Shown here piece by piece: positions 7,132-16,580 of a stretch of 64,000 nucleotides of DNA. The stretch is from Croceibacterium xixiisoli. Its GTDB lineage: Bacteria; Pseudomonadota; Alphaproteobacteria; Sphingomonadales; Sphingomonadaceae. Location: contig NZ_WTYJ01000001.1 of assembly GCF_009827305.1 (NCBI RefSeq), positions 1,240,001 to 1,304,000 on the forward strand, written 5' to 3'. The notes beneath the pieces were generated by a model. That model was not told the origin of the DNA. It searched no databases and saw only the letters and a list, made by a program, of their open reading frames with translations. The position numbers and the translations under genes were made by a program. Numbering within the stretch: position 1 is the stretch's first letter; each line of letters begins with the position of its first letter.

Positions 7132-7845
7132 ATGCGGAAAATGGCGCTCGCTTTGGCGGCTGTAGTGGCTTTTCCCTCTGCTGCGCAGGCGGAATATGTG
7201 AATATCGGCATCTGGGGGAATGGCATTCTGGGCCAGCTGGCGCTGCGCAATGCCGAGGCGGCGTCGCGGAGCAGCGATTCCGAGCGGCGGTCTACGCCGG
7301 AACGGAGCCGCCGGCAGGATCAGTCGGGCGAACTGACCTTCGTGCGGTCTGCCGCAGTGACGGACCAGATCGAAGAGGCACTGGCGCCGCGGCTGGCGGA
7401 GATGGTGTCGCTGCCCTTCACGATGGAGGATCCCTCTGCTCTCGTCCGGTCGGCCGGCACGCGGTCGATCTATCGGCAGGAACTGGCCCGGCGCGGTTTT
7501 TCCGAGCATTCGGTCGATGGCGCGACGGCACTGTTCCTGGCGGTGGGGTGGGAACTGGCGAATGGGGCGCGGCTGACGCCCGAACAGAATGCCGCCATTT
7601 ACCGGCATGTGAACCGCACCCTGCCATCCACCCCGCTGGCGCGGCAGAGCGATGTGCGGCGGCAGCAGGAGGCCGAGATGCGGCTGATCGTATCGGCGCT
7701 GTGGCTGCAGGAAGCGAGCGCACGATCGCGATCGCCCGCCGCGATGCGGGAGATGTCTGACGCGGTGTGGGATGATGTCAGGCTGATCACCGGCAATGAC
7801 ATGCGCGATTTTGTCGTGACGGCGGACGGATTTTCCCGCCGATAA
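7132..7845 (+). CDS. Secreted protein of unknown function (237 aa)
   Basis: A Sec signal peptide is clear: basic MRK start, hydrophobic core LALAAVVAFPSA and a cleavage site after AQA at about residue 20. The mature protein is soluble and mainly helical. It contains a low-complexity charged stretch SSDSERRSTPERSRRQDQS (about 47-65), then a region with DPSALVRSAGTRSIYRQELARRG and a Gln/Glu/Arg-rich C-terminal half. GAGGAGAAG upstream supports the ATG at 7132. No confident family assignment can be made. It stands alone, with no clear operon partner. Confidence 0.7.
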   Translation: MRKMALALAAVVAFPSAAQAEYVNIGIWGNGILGQLALRNAEAASRSSDSERRSTPERSRRQDQSGELTFVRSAAVTDQIEEALAPRLAEMVSLPFTMEDPSALVRSAGTRSIYRQELARRGFSEHSVDGATALFLAVGWELANGARLTPEQNAAIYRHVNRTLPSTPLARQSDVRRQQEAEMRLIVSALWLQEASARSRSPAAMREMSDAVWDDVRLITGNDMRDFVVTADGFSRR

Positions 7846-7995
7846 AGCTGGCCCTGGCGGCAGAACCTGCCGACCCGTCGCAAAAGTGGCATCACCTGTT
7901 GATGTTCGGGCGCGCTTGGATGATCAGGTGTTCAGCCAGAGCCCGGGCCGCATGGAGGCGCCGGGCGGCAGTTTGCCTATTGCGAGAGGATGACC

Positions 7996-8886
7996 ATGAG
8001 CGACCGCCGTATCCTGACCATTGCCCCTACGGGCGGCATGTCGATGAAAAGCGCCAATCCGGCGCTGCCGACGCAGCCGCAGGAGATTGCCGATGTGGTG
8101 GTGGCCTGCGCCAGGGCCGGGGCGGCGGTGGTGGCCGTGCATGCGCGGCGGCCGGATGACCAGGCGACCTGCAATCCCGATATCTACAGCGATATCAACG
8201 CCCGCATTCGCGAACATAGCGATATCATCATCAACAATTCCACCGGCGGCGGCAATTCGGGCGATATGCTGATCGAACGGCCCGATGGCCTGTTCGAAAG
8301 CGATTTCGAGGAACGGCTGCGCGGATGCGACGGGGTGGGCGCGGAAATGTGCACCTTCGACGGGGTGACCGTGGTCGATACCGTGAACCCGGAACGCGAA
8401 GTGGTGGTGATCACCAGCCCGACCCGCTGCGAAACGCTGGTCAAGCGGATGACCGACAAGGGGATCAAGCCGGAATGGGAAGTGTTCAGCCCCGAACACA
8501 TCCTGCAGGATGCCACGCGCCTGATCCAGAAGGGCTATGACAAGCCGCCCTATTATTTCAACCTGGTGCTGGGCGGGGACAAGGGTTTCCAGGGGGCGAT
8601 GCCCTATTCGCATGATGTGCTGGATTTCATGGTGAAATGCCTGCCGCCGCAATCGATCTGGTGCATTTCCGGGATCGGCCCGGCGCAATTGCCGGCAACC
8701 ACCCAGGCGCTGCTGCTGGGCGGGCATGTGCGCGTGGGGCTGGAAGACAATCACTATTACGCCAAGGGCGTGAAGGCGGACAATCTGATGCTGGTGGAAC
8801 GCCAGGTGCGGATCATGACCGAGCTGGGGATTGAGCCGATGTCGGCGGCGGAATCGCGGGAGCTGCTGGGGTTGAAGGCGCTCTGA
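7996..8886 (+). CDS. BKACE family (3-keto-5-aminohexanoate cleavage-like) enzyme
   Basis: This 296-residue TIM-barrel protein belongs to the beta-keto acid cleavage enzymes, which condense a beta-keto acid with acetyl-CoA to give acetoacetate and a new acyl-CoA. Family features are the start ILTIAPTGG, NNSTGGGNSGD, PEWEVFSPEHI, FNLVLGGDKGF and VGLEDNHYY, with the Glu that acts as a metal ligand at residue 250. The usual HxH zinc pair is changed: the motif reads VAVHARRPDD, so the first histidine position is Ala47 and only His49 remains. GAGAGG at 7984-7989 is better spaced for ATG 7996 than for ATG 7990. The physiological substrate is unknown. A thioesterase gene lies convergently downstream. 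Confidence 0.85.
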   Translation: MSDRRILTIAPTGGMSMKSANPALPTQPQEIADVVVACARAGAAVVAVHARRPDDQATCNPDIYSDINARIREHSDIIINNSTGGGNSGDMLIERPDGLFESDFEERLRGCDGVGAEMCTFDGVTVVDTVNPEREVVVITSPTRCETLVKRMTDKGIKPEWEVFSPEHILQDATRLIQKGYDKPPYYFNLVLGGDKGFQGAMPYSHDVLDFMVKCLPPQSIWCISGIGPAQLPATTQALLLGGHVRVGLEDNHYYAKGVKADNLMLVERQVRIMTELGIEPMSAAESRELLGLKAL

Positions 8887-8900
8887 CATATTGCCTACCG

Positions 8901-8930
8901 CGTGATGCCGGCCGCTGAGCCGGCGTCACG
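8901..8930. repeat. Palindrome after the BKACE gene, possible terminator
   Basis: An imperfect inverted repeat, CGTGATGCCGGC with GCCGGCGTCACG, lies just past the stop codon between two convergent genes. It has no U-tract, so a dispersed repeat is as likely as a terminator. Confidence 0.4.
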
Positions 8931-8991
8931 CAGTTTGGCATCCTTGGGGCCGACACGGTCCAACCCTGCGGGAACCTGAGCTTGTGGCCCG

Positions 8992-9020
8992 ATGGATGCC
9001 GGATCAAGTCCGGCATGACG
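8992..9020 (+). repeat. Dispersed palindrome, copy 1 (GCCGGATCAAGTCCGGC core)
   Basis: A hairpin GCCGGA-tcaag-TCCGGC is embedded in a longer unit running from ATGGATGCC to GGCATGACG. The same 29-base unit recurs at 50460-50488, and in the opposite direction at 50338-50366. This marks it as an interspersed intergenic repeat. Confidence 0.8.
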
Positions 9021-9070
9021 GTGAGGCGGTGTTTGTGAGGGGGCGCTTGCTCTCTACAAAGGTGCCTGCC

Positions 9071-9517
9071 TCAGCCTTGCGGAAGGAATTTGGCGCGGAT
9101 GCTGTCTGGCACGCGTTCCGCGCGCAGGCCGCCGGGGCGGGTGGGATCGGCCACGGTCCAGACCCGCTTTTCCGTGGCCGCGACGCAGAGCTGGCCATCC
9201 TTCAGCAGCCGGTGAGCGACCGTGAAGCTGCTGTTGCCGAAGTGCGGGGCGGCGACCTCCAGCGTGACCATGTCGCCATAGGCGGCGGGGCGGGCGAATT
9301 GCGCGGTCAGATCGACCATCGGGAAGCCGACCACGCCGGCCTGCTGCAGCATGTCCCGCTTGCGCATGCCCAGCGCCTGTTCGAACAGGATGATCGTGCT
9401 TTCGCCGAACATTTCGAGGAAGCGCGGGGCATAGACGATGCCCGCCGGATCGCAGTGACCCCATTCGATGCGATAGGATCGGGTGAGGAAGGCGGTGAAA
9501 GTCTCATCCATGGGCAT
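9071..9517 (-). CDS. Acyl-CoA thioesterase, 4HBT (hotdog) family
   Basis: This 148-residue hotdog-fold protein has the 4-hydroxybenzoyl-CoA thioesterase/YbgC signature WGHCDPAGIVYAPRFLEMF, with the catalytic Asp in the HCDPAGIVY segment. YbgC-type enzymes hydrolyse short-chain or aromatic acyl-CoA thioesters. The length is typical of the family. The gene lies 54 bases downstream of thiL on the same strand and could be the last gene of that transcript, although the function is unrelated. The specific acyl group cannot be told. Confidence 0.85.
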   Translation of the reverse strand: MPMDETFTAFLTRSYRIEWGHCDPAGIVYAPRFLEMFGESTIILFEQALGMRKRDMLQQAGVVGFPMVDLTAQFARPAAYGDMVTLEVAAPHFGNSSFTVAHRLLKDGQLCVAATEKRVWTVADPTRPGGLRAERVPDSIRAKFLPQG

Positions 9518-9571
9518 GCGGCCTGCTGATCGTGATCGGTGGGGCCGGGATTGCCGATGGTGGGCGGGTGG

Positions 9572-10477
9572 TCAAGTTGAGTGGGGTTCAGGGGGCGCCA
9601 CGACCGCATGTTGCCACCCCAGGCCAGCGTCGCTCAGCACCGGATTGCCGTCCAGAAACAGCGGTGCGAAGCCGCGCTGTTCGATCGCGCCGATGCAGCT
9701 TGCGGGCACGGGCGGTTCGGTGTCGGCGGGCAGGGTGAAGAGCAGTTCGTAATCATCGCCCCAGCGCAGCGCGTCGAACCGGCGGTGTTCGGGCGTGGCG
9801 ATGGGCACGGCGGGGCCGTCGATGGCCAAGGTGACGCCGCTCGCCTCCGCCAGGCGCCAGGCATCAAGCAGCAGGCCATCGGACACATCCATCATCGCGG
9901 TAACCAGCGGGGCGAGCGCGAGCCCTTCGGGCAGGCGGGCGAGTGGGCGGCGGTAGGCGGTGCTGTCTGCGGCTGTCCCATCGCGCAGCGCTTCGAAGCC
10001 GAGCATGGCGGCGCCCATTTCGCCGGTGAGCCACAGCCGATCCCCCGGCTGCGCCCCGTTGCGCGCGGGGACGGGGGTGTGGGTGGCGCGGCCGATGGCG
10101 GTCAGCCCATAGCTGCGCGGCGGACCGCCGGAGACGGTATCCCCACCCAGCAGCGGCACGCCGTAATGATCGAGCACCTGCAGCAGCCCATCGGCAAAGC
10201 GGGCATCGTTATCCCCCAGCATATAGCCGAGCAGCACGCCGACCGGTTCGGCACCCTTGGCCGCGAGGTCCGAGATATTGGTGGCGACAAGTTTCCAGGC
10301 GACATCGGCCGGATCGGCGCCGGGCAGCACATGCACGCCATCGACCAGCATGTCATGCGTCAGCACCAGTGTGGTATCGCCCAGCGGCAGCACGGCGGCA
10401 TCATCCGCCAGCCCGCGCGCGGCCGGATCATGCGCGATCGCGCGCAGCATCCCGATGAATCCGGCTTCGTCCGGCAT
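9572..10477 (-). CDS. thiL: Thiamine-monophosphate kinase
   Basis: This 301-residue protein matches ThiL, which phosphorylates thiamine monophosphate to the active cofactor thiamine diphosphate using ATP. Visible features are the N-terminal DDAAVLPLG (usual GDDAAV motif), THDMLVDGVHV with the metal-binding Asp residues, KLVATNISDLAAKGAEPVG, LGGDTV and the C-terminal MDVSDGLLLDAWRLAEASGV and WGDDYELLFT. It sits behind nusB with a 92-base gap, as often seen in alphaproteobacteria, and is probably co-transcribed with hisG-hisD-nusB. Confidence 0.95.
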   Translation of the reverse strand: MPDEAGFIGMLRAIAHDPAARGLADDAAVLPLGDTTLVLTHDMLVDGVHVLPGADPADVAWKLVATNISDLAAKGAEPVGVLLGYMLGDNDARFADGLLQVLDHYGVPLLGGDTVSGGPPRSYGLTAIGRATHTPVPARNGAQPGDRLWLTGEMGAAMLGFEALRDGTAADSTAYRRPLARLPEGLALAPLVTAMMDVSDGLLLDAWRLAEASGVTLAIDGPAVPIATPEHRRFDALRWGDDYELLFTLPADTEPPVPASCIGAIEQRGFAPLFLDGNPVLSDAGLGWQHAVVAPPEPHST

Positions 10478-10569
10478 CGTCCCATCCCCCTGTTGTCCGC
10501 CCCGCAGCGCAATGGCTGCAAGGATTGTTCCGCCGGCACCACCCCCTGATGGCGCCGATGGACTTATGC

Positions 10570-11022
10570 TTATTTACGGACGGCCTTGGCCACGGCGTCA
10601 AGCACGCCGTTCACGAATTTGGCTTCCCGTTCGTCGAAGAAGGCATGCGCCACGTCGACATATTCGCTGATCGCGGTGCCGACGGGCACGTCAGGCCGGG
10701 CGATCAGCTCATAGGCGCCGGCGCGCAGGATCTGCAGCATGGTCTTGTCCAGCCGGGCCAGCGTCCAGCCTTCGGCGAGCTTGCTCTGCAGCACGGCGTC
10801 GATTTCATCCGCGCGCGCATCATAGCCGGCGACGATGTCGTCGAAGAAATCGACCTCTGCCGCGGCATAGCGCGCCTCGTCGATCTCGCGGCCCAGGCGG
10901 TGCATGTGGAATTCATCCAGCAGGCGCGCGAGCGGGGTGGATTCCATGTGCCGCTGATAGAGCGCCTGCACGGCGGCGAGGCGGGCGGCCGAGCGGGCCT
11001 GCGAACGGTTGGTATTGGTCAT
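10570..11022 (-). CDS. nusB: Transcription antitermination factor NusB
   Basis: This 150-residue all-helical protein is NusB, which binds boxA RNA with S10/NusE in rRNA antitermination complexes. It has the characteristic SARLAAVQALYQ helix near the N-terminus, the central DKTMLQILRAGAYELIARPDVPVGTAISEYVDVAHAF region (split here only by normal residues) and the C-terminal KFVNGVLDAVAK. The start codon overlaps the hisD stop by ATGA (11019-11022), showing translational coupling. Confidence 0.95.
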   Translation of the reverse strand: MTNTNRSQARSAARLAAVQALYQRHMESTPLARLLDEFHMHRLGREIDEARYAAAEVDFFDDIVAGYDARADEIDAVLQSKLAEGWTLARLDKTMLQILRAGAYELIARPDVPVGTAISEYVDVAHAFFDEREAKFVNGVLDAVAKAVRK

Positions 11023-12308
11023 GACAGGCGCAGTTCCACGGATTTGGCATGGGCGGGCAGGCCTTCGGCCTGCGCCAGGGCAATGGCGGCAGGGCCGATT
11101 GTTGCCAGCGATTGCGGGTCCATCTGGATGAAGCTGGTGCGCTTCATGAAATCGAGCACAGACAGGCCGCTGGAAAAACGGGCACGGCGGCCGGTGGGCA
11201 GCACGTGGTTGGGCCCGGCGACGTAATCGCCGATGGCCTCAGGCGTGTGGCGGCCCAGGAACACGCTGCCGGCATGGCGCAGCTGGTTGAACAGCGGCTC
11301 CGGATCATCGACCGCGAGTTCGACATGTTCGGCGGCCAGACGATTGGCGAGCGCGGGCGCTTCGGCCAGATCCTTCACCACGATGATCACGCCATGCTTG
11401 TCCCAGCTGGCGCGGGCGGATTTTTCTGTGCTGAGCATCGAGCATTGCACATCGACCCGGTCTTCGACCTGTTCGCCGAAGCGGGCATCATCGGTGATCA
11501 GGATCGATTGCGCGGCGGGATCATGTTCGGCCTGGCTCAGCAGATCGGCGGCGATCCAGTCGGGATCGTTCTGGCCATCGGCGATGACCAGGATTTCGCT
11601 GGGGCCGGCGACCATGTCGATGCCGACCACGCCGAACAGCTGGCGCTTGGCCTCTGCCACATAGTCATTGCCCGGACCGGTGATGACATCGACCGGGGCA
11701 ATCTGCTTCGTGCCATAGGCGAGCGCGGCGATGGCCTGCGCGCCGCCGATGCGCCAGATCTCGTCCACCCCGGCGACATGCGCGGCAGCGAGCACCAGCG
11801 GATTGCTTTCACCCTTGGGCGTGGGGGTGGTCACGACCAGCCGGCGGACCCCGGCGACCTTGGCCGGAATCGCGTTCATCAGCAGCGATGATGGGTATGA
11901 CGCGCGACCGCCCGGGACGTAGAGCCCGGCGGCATCGACCGCGCCCCAGCGCGCGCCGAGGCGCACGCCGGCTGCGTCGGTAAAGTCGCGATCCTTGGGC
12001 AGCTGATCTTCGTGATAGGCGCGGATGCGCGCGGCGGCGAGTTCCAGCGCATCGCGCAGGGCCGGTTCCAGCGCGTCATAGGCATCGCGGCATTGCGTGG
12101 CCGTGATGCGCCAGTCGCCATCGTCGGCGAGCGTGTATTTGTCGAACCGGGCAGTGTATTCGGCCACCGCCTCATCCCCCCGGGCGCGCACGCGGGCGAG
12201 GATATCAGCCACGGTGCTGGCGACGTCGGACACGCTTTCGCGGCGATCATTGACCAGCCGGGCGAACTTCGCCTCAAAATCGGGCTTGTCGGTCGAAAGG
12301 CGCAGCAT
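11019..12308 (-). CDS. hisD: Histidinol dehydrogenase
   Basis: This 429-residue enzyme catalyses the last two steps of histidine synthesis, oxidising L-histidinol to L-histidine with two NAD+. Family blocks include LYVPGGRASYPSSLLMNAIPA, GGAQAIAALAYGT, ITGPGNDYVAEAKRQLFGVVGIDM, AGPSEILVIAD and LLSQAEHDPAAQSILIT, which holds zinc and active-site residues, and HVLPTGRRARFSSGLSV near the C-terminus. The start codon overlaps the hisG stop (TGATG). Length and motifs are complete. Confidence 0.97.
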   Translation of the reverse strand: MLRLSTDKPDFEAKFARLVNDRRESVSDVASTVADILARVRARGDEAVAEYTARFDKYTLADDGDWRITATQCRDAYDALEPALRDALELAAARIRAYHEDQLPKDRDFTDAAGVRLGARWGAVDAAGLYVPGGRASYPSSLLMNAIPAKVAGVRRLVVTTPTPKGESNPLVLAAAHVAGVDEIWRIGGAQAIAALAYGTKQIAPVDVITGPGNDYVAEAKRQLFGVVGIDMVAGPSEILVIADGQNDPDWIAADLLSQAEHDPAAQSILITDDARFGEQVEDRVDVQCSMLSTEKSARASWDKHGVIIVVKDLAEAPALANRLAAEHVELAVDDPEPLFNQLRHAGSVFLGRHTPEAIGDYVAGPNHVLPTGRRARFSSGLSVLDFMKRTSFIQMDPQSLATIGPAAIALAQAEGLPAHAKSVELRLS

Positions 12309-12970
12309 CAGGCGGTGTCCTTCCCGCTTTGCGCGCGGAACCGTTCGACCAGCGCGCCCACGCGGGGATCGGTCTTGAGCGCGGCACGGTTGACGATCAG
12401 CCGGGCGGAGATCGGCATGATCTGGTCGGTTTCGACCAGGCCATTATCCTTCAGCGTGCGCCCGGTGGAGACCAGATCGACGATCCGCAGGCTGAGCCCG
12501 AGCGAGGGGGCCAGTTCCATCGCGCCGTTCAGCTTCACGCATTCGGCCTGAATGCCCTGTTTTTCGAACCAGCGCTTGGTGATGTTGGGATATTTGGTGG
12601 CCACGCGCATGTGGCTGCTGCTGCCGCCCTGGATCGGCTGCACCGGTTCGGCCACCGACAGGCGGCAATGCCCGATATCCAGATCCACCGGGGCGTAGAG
12701 TTCGGAATAGTCGAATTCCTCGATCACATCCGAACCCACGATACCGGCCTGCGCCGCGCCGAAGGCCACGAAGGTGGCCACATCGAAAGCGCGCACGCGG
12801 ATGATGCGGGTGGCGCCGTCTTCACTGTCGAAGCTGAGCGCGCGGTTGCCCTTGTCGTGGAAGCCGGCTTCGGGCACCACCCCGGCGCGCGCCATCACGG
12901 GCAGCGCTTCATCGAGAATGCGACCCTTGGGCACGGCAAAGGTCAGGGGGGCTGTAAGCAGGGCAGTCAT
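12308..12970 (-). CDS. hisG: ATP phosphoribosyltransferase, short form
   Basis: HisG makes phosphoribosyl-ATP from ATP and PRPP, the first committed step of histidine synthesis. The 220-residue form starting at ATG 12970 (TFAVPKGRI) lacks the C-terminal regulatory domain of long HisG. It therefore belongs to the short class, which needs the HisZ subunit for activity; hisZ is not in this window. The PRPP-binding loop region is seen as [15 protein letters not shown] longer open frame upstream (to 13039) has no family similarity. The divergent DUF2332 gene starts 42 bases away, so the two share a promoter region. Confidence 0.94.
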   Translation of the reverse strand: MTALLTAPLTFAVPKGRILDEALPVMARAGVVPEAGFHDKGNRALSFDSEDGATRIIRVRAFDVATFVAFGAAQAGIVGSDVIEEFDYSELYAPVDLDIGHCRLSVAEPVQPIQGGSSSHMRVATKYPNITKRWFEKQGIQAECVKLNGAMELAPSLGLSLRIVDLVSTGRTLKDNGLVETDQIMPISARLIVNRAALKTDPRVGALVERFRAQSGKDTA

Positions 12971-13011
12971 GCCGCGGGCATTACGCAGCGCAGACAAAAA
13001 GGGCAACGGCG

Positions 13012-14118
13012 ATGGTTGAGGGAAATGGGCAGGCAACAACCGGCATCGGCACCGGATCGGGCGCGGTGATGGAAATCGCCGATCTGGCCGAAGCGATTGC
13101 CTGGCAGGCCGCCCATTCCGAACGCGCCGGGGCGCCGCGCACGGGCCGGGTGATCCGCGCCGAATTGGCGGTGCTGGATACCGATACGAAGCTGGCCGAA
13201 CGGCTGCGGAACTGGCCAGGGCTGAGCCTGGAAGACGCGCTGCCGCTGCGGCTTGCGGGTGGGCTGCACTGGCTGCATCTGTCGGGCACGGATGATGCGC
13301 TGGCGCCGGTCTATGCCGGGACCATTACTGATCAGGCGCAGGTTGATGCGATCGTGGCCGGGCTGGCGCGGCGGCATGACGATCTGCTGCTCGGCTGGCT
13401 CGATGGTCCGCCGCAGACCAATGAGGCCGGGCGATCGGCCGGGGTGATGGCGGCGCTGCTGTGGCTATCGGGCAGGCTGGGCCCGCAGTTCGATATGCTG
13501 GAGATCGGCGCGAGCGCGGGGATCAACACCATGATGGATCGCTATCGCTACGATCTGGGCGGGCTCACCGCCGGCCCGGCGGATTCGCCGATGCGGATAG
13601 CGCCGGAATGGCGCGGCCCGCCGCCGCCGGCGGCGCAGGTGGCGATAACGGGCCTGCGCGGTTGCGATGTGGCGCCGATCGACATCACCGATCCGGTGCA
13701 GGCCCTGCGGCTCAAGGCCTATATCTGGGCCGACGCGACCGACCGGATGCAGCGAATGGAGGCGGCCATCGCCCTGGCCGCCAAACGCCGGCCCGATGTG
13801 GTGGCGATGGATGCCGGCGCCTTCGTGGCGGAACAGCTGGCCCGGCCGCAGGCGGACGGCGTCACCCGCGTACTGTTCCACACCGTGATGTGGCAATATC
13901 TGCCGCAGGCGACCCGCGCGGGCATCATGGCGGCGATGGAACGGGCCGGGGCGCAGGCCACGCCCGAACGCCCGCTAGCCTGGATCAGCGTGGAAACCAA
14001 CCGCCAGACATTCCGCCACGAAATCGGCGTGCGGTACTGGCCGGGCGGGGCGGAGCAGCGCCAGCTGGGCGAAGCGCATCCGCATGGCGCCTGGGTGGAA
14101 TGGGCCGGGGTGGAGTAA
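13012..14118 (+). CDS. DUF2332 family protein
   Basis: This 368-residue protein matches the DUF2332 family, found widely in actinobacteria and alphaproteobacteria and thought to have a methyltransferase-like fold. Motifs include [38 protein letters not shown] (a glycine-rich loop resembling a SAM-binding motif I), [24 protein letters not shown] and [12 protein letters not shown]. No activity has been established for the family that I can name. The ATG at 13012 is used; an internal ATG at 13069 would remove an unconserved Gly/Thr-rich leader. It is divergent from hisG. Confidence 0.82.
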   Translation: MVEGNGQATTGIGTGSGAVMEIADLAEAIAWQAAHSERAGAPRTGRVIRAELAVLDTDTKLAERLRNWPGLSLEDALPLRLAGGLHWLHLSGTDDALAPVYAGTITDQAQVDAIVAGLARRHDDLLLGWLDGPPQTNEAGRSAGVMAALLWLSGRLGPQFDMLEIGASAGINTMMDRYRYDLGGLTAGPADSPMRIAPEWRGPPPPAAQVAITGLRGCDVAPIDITDPVQALRLKAYIWADATDRMQRMEAAIALAAKRRPDVVAMDAGAFVAEQLARPQADGVTRVLFHTVMWQYLPQATRAGIMAAMERAGAQATPERPLAWISVETNRQTFRHEIGVRYWPGGAEQRQLGEAHPHGAWVEWAGVE

Positions 14119-14136
14119 GAGGTGGCGTAATCCCGA

Positions 14137-15732
14137 TCAGGGCGCGACCGTAATCACCACCCGCGCATAATGCGTCAGCGGCGGCGTGCCGTCGTCGCGC
14201 GCTTCGGCCACCAGATGGATCGTATCGCCGGGCTGCGCATCGCGCGGAATGCTCAGCGTCACCCTGTTGTCGCGGGGCGTCAGCGGCACATCGCCGGCAA
14301 AACTGTCCGCCGCATCGTGCCGCCACCAGCGCAACTGCGTGGCATCGCCATCGGGATCGCTGACCGTAGCCGCCAGCACCAGTGTTTCGCCCGGGCGAGC
14401 GCTGCGCAGCGGGGTGCCGGTCAGTTCCACGCGCGGATTGTGGTTGGCGCCAGCATAATCGGGCGTGGTCGCCCAGCGGAAGCGCCCGGCCAGATCGTTC
14501 TGCGCGGCGGCCAGGAAGGGATGGGTCGGCGCCCGGCTGCGCGCGCCGCGCGCCTGCGGATCGGCGGCGACGGCATCGGGCGATCCTTCCCCGCTGCTGG
14601 CGAAGCCGGGCACGTAGCGGGCGCTTTCCACGCCGCCCCAGCCGCCGAAACTGTCCGTGCGGTAACCGGCCAGCCCATTGTCGATCAGGTTCAGGAAGGT
14701 CGGCGTATCCCCTTCGCCCAGGAATTCCCCCGTGCCGCGCGGCGGGGTCCAGACGATATAGCCTTCCGCGCGCAGCTGCTCGGCCGTTTTGCCAGCCTCC
14801 CCGAAATAGTCGAAGATATCGCCCGCCACCATGTGCCGGCCATCGCCCCACACGCGATAGAATGCGCCCAGCGGCCCGCGTGAAGAGACATTGTCGCGCG
14901 TCCAGTCGGCGGTGAAGAAGGCGGCATCCGCTTCGCTGACCACCCCTTGCGCATTGTAGGACAACGGCACGCCGCCGGTGACCTGGCGATAGCGGATTTC
15001 GGGCCAGTTGGGGCGGATGTAGCGGCCATAGGTATCATCCTGATCGGCGGAAGGGTGGATGATGGCCTTGCGGATCACCTTGGCCCGGATGGCGGCCCAT
15101 TGTGGCGTGCCGGCAAACTCTTCCTCGATCGATTTCAGCGCCCGGGCAATGGTGCTGTGCCCGCCCCAGGCATGCAGATAGATCGGCGCTTCCTCTTCAT
15201 CCAGCAGCAGCGCGCGGATCAGATCGGATCCGGGCGTGTCGCGCTCCATTTCGCCGTCGAACTGCACATTGCCCCAGCGGATGACCGATTTCAGCGCCAC
15301 CGGGCTGGGATAATCGGCATCATGCGCGATCAGATTGGGCCAGGCCTGGGCATAGGCGGCCACGGCATCATCGATGAAGCGTTCCCCCTGATCCCAGCGC
15401 CAGCTGGTGCAGGGGCACAGATCCAGCCCGAACCGCGTATATTCGCGCCCCGGCACAGACAGCGTGGTGCCGCGCCCGTCGCCGGTCCAGTGGAACTGGC
15501 TGCTGGCATAGATCAACCCCTCCGTCCGCACATCATTGCTGTAGAGCAGATAGCGCACCAGCGAATTGGAATCGTCGAGTTCCGGATCGGCGGTGATGAC
15601 CACGCGCGGCTTCTGCCCGGCCGGTGTTTCGAGATAGAGCGGCGGCGCATCCTCCGCCGCCTGCACGGCCAGCGGCAGCGCCATGGCGGTGGCGGCAAGC
15701 AGGCGGGCGATGTGCTGCAGGCGGTGTGTCAT
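14137..15732 (-). CDS. Secreted DUF1593 (nucleoside-hydrolase-like) protein
   Basis: The signal peptide (MTHRLQHIARLLAATAMALPLAVQA) precedes a domain typical of DUF1593/Sde182-like proteins: PRVVITADPELDDSNSLVRYLL, whose Asp cluster recalls the metal-binding DxDxxxDD of nucleoside hydrolases, then IYLHAWGGHSTIARAL and QDDTYGRYIRPNWPEIRY. The C-terminal 90 residues (from about NPRVELTGTP) form an Ig-like domain with DPDGDATQLRWWRHD. The family has been linked to cellulose binding and polysaccharide use, but the substrate is unproven. At 531 residues it is full length, periplasmic or extracellular, and divergent from the GST gene. Confidence 0.85.
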   Translation of the reverse strand: MTHRLQHIARLLAATAMALPLAVQAAEDAPPLYLETPAGQKPRVVITADPELDDSNSLVRYLLYSNDVRTEGLIYASSQFHWTGDGRGTTLSVPGREYTRFGLDLCPCTSWRWDQGERFIDDAVAAYAQAWPNLIAHDADYPSPVALKSVIRWGNVQFDGEMERDTPGSDLIRALLLDEEEAPIYLHAWGGHSTIARALKSIEEEFAGTPQWAAIRAKVIRKAIIHPSADQDDTYGRYIRPNWPEIRYRQVTGGVPLSYNAQGVVSEADAAFFTADWTRDNVSSRGPLGAFYRVWGDGRHMVAGDIFDYFGEAGKTAEQLRAEGYIVWTPPRGTGEFLGEGDTPTFLNLIDNGLAGYRTDSFGGWGGVESARYVPGFASSGEGSPDAVAADPQARGARSRAPTHPFLAAAQNDLAGRFRWATTPDYAGANHNPRVELTGTPLRSARPGETLVLAATVSDPDGDATQLRWWRHDAADSFAGDVPLTPRDNRVTLSIPRDAQPGDTIHLVAEARDDGTPPLTHYARVVITVAP

Positions 15733-15860
15733 GTGCTGGCCTCCCTCGATCCCCAGGCATTGTTGTCACGATCCATGAACGACTGCCCTCCAAATGGCGA
15801 GCAATCCCGGTTGCGCTCTGCCAGGCAGGCTGCAAGCATGCGGCGGGAGGATTTCGGGCG

Positions 15861-16490
15861 ATGGAAAATGGCATAACGATCTGGGGACGTGGCAATTCGA
15901 CCAATGTTCGCAAGGTCCTCTGGTGCGCCGAAGAAGTCGGCATCCGCTATGCGCATATCCCTGCGGGCGGTGCGTTCGGGATTGTCGAGGATGCCGATTA
16001 TCTGGCGATGAACCCCAATGGGTTGGTCCCCTGCCTGCAGGATGGCGAGCTGGTGTTGTGGGAATCCAATGCGATCGTGCGTTATCTGGCCCGGCGCTAT
16101 GGGGCCGAACCCTTCGCGCCGGCCGATGCTGCCAGGTGGGCGAGCGCCGACAAGTGGATGGACTGGGCCTCGCTCGCCTTCGCCGCACCCTTCCGCGACC
16201 TGTTCTGGAATATGGTCCGCTGCGCCCCGGATCAGCGCAATGACGCCGAGATGCGGCGCGGGCAGGACCAATGCGAGGGTTTGATGGGGATCGCGGATCA
16301 GGCGCTGTCCGACGCGCTCTATCTGTCAGGCGACGATCTGGGCATTGGCGATGTGCCGCTGGGGGCTATCGCCTATGCATGGTTCTCCCTGCCGATCGAG
16401 CGGCCTGACCTGCCGCATCTGGCGGCATGGTATGACCGGCTGTGCGCTCGTCCGGCCTTTCGCAAGGCGGTGATGACCCCGGTGACTTAG
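15861..16490 (+). CDS. Glutathione S-transferase family protein
   Basis: This 209-residue protein has a thioredoxin-fold N-terminal domain (ITIWGRGNSTNVRKVLWCAEEVGI; GLVPCLQDGELVLWESNAIVRYLARRYG with the cis-Pro and the Glu-Ser pair that bind glutathione) and an all-helical C-terminal domain (YLSGDDLGIGDVPLGAIAYAW). The active-site Ser of STN is consistent with beta/theta-like bacterial GSTs. ATG 15861 is chosen because protein similarity begins there; the frame is open upstream without family features. The role is probably detoxification of electrophiles; the substrate is unknown. Confidence 0.88.
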   Translation: MENGITIWGRGNSTNVRKVLWCAEEVGIRYAHIPAGGAFGIVEDADYLAMNPNGLVPCLQDGELVLWESNAIVRYLARRYGAEPFAPADAARWASADKWMDWASLAFAAPFRDLFWNMVRCAPDQRNDAEMRRGQDQCEGLMGIADQALSDALYLSGDDLGIGDVPLGAIAYAWFSLPIERPDLPHLAAWYDRLCARPAFRKAVMTPVT

Positions 16491-16580
16491 CGTCAACGGA
16501 GGAGGCGGGCCCTTTCCAGCGGCATCAACAACGGGTTGTGCCGTGAAAGACCCGCGCGACAGCTTTGCGCGCTTGCCTGA

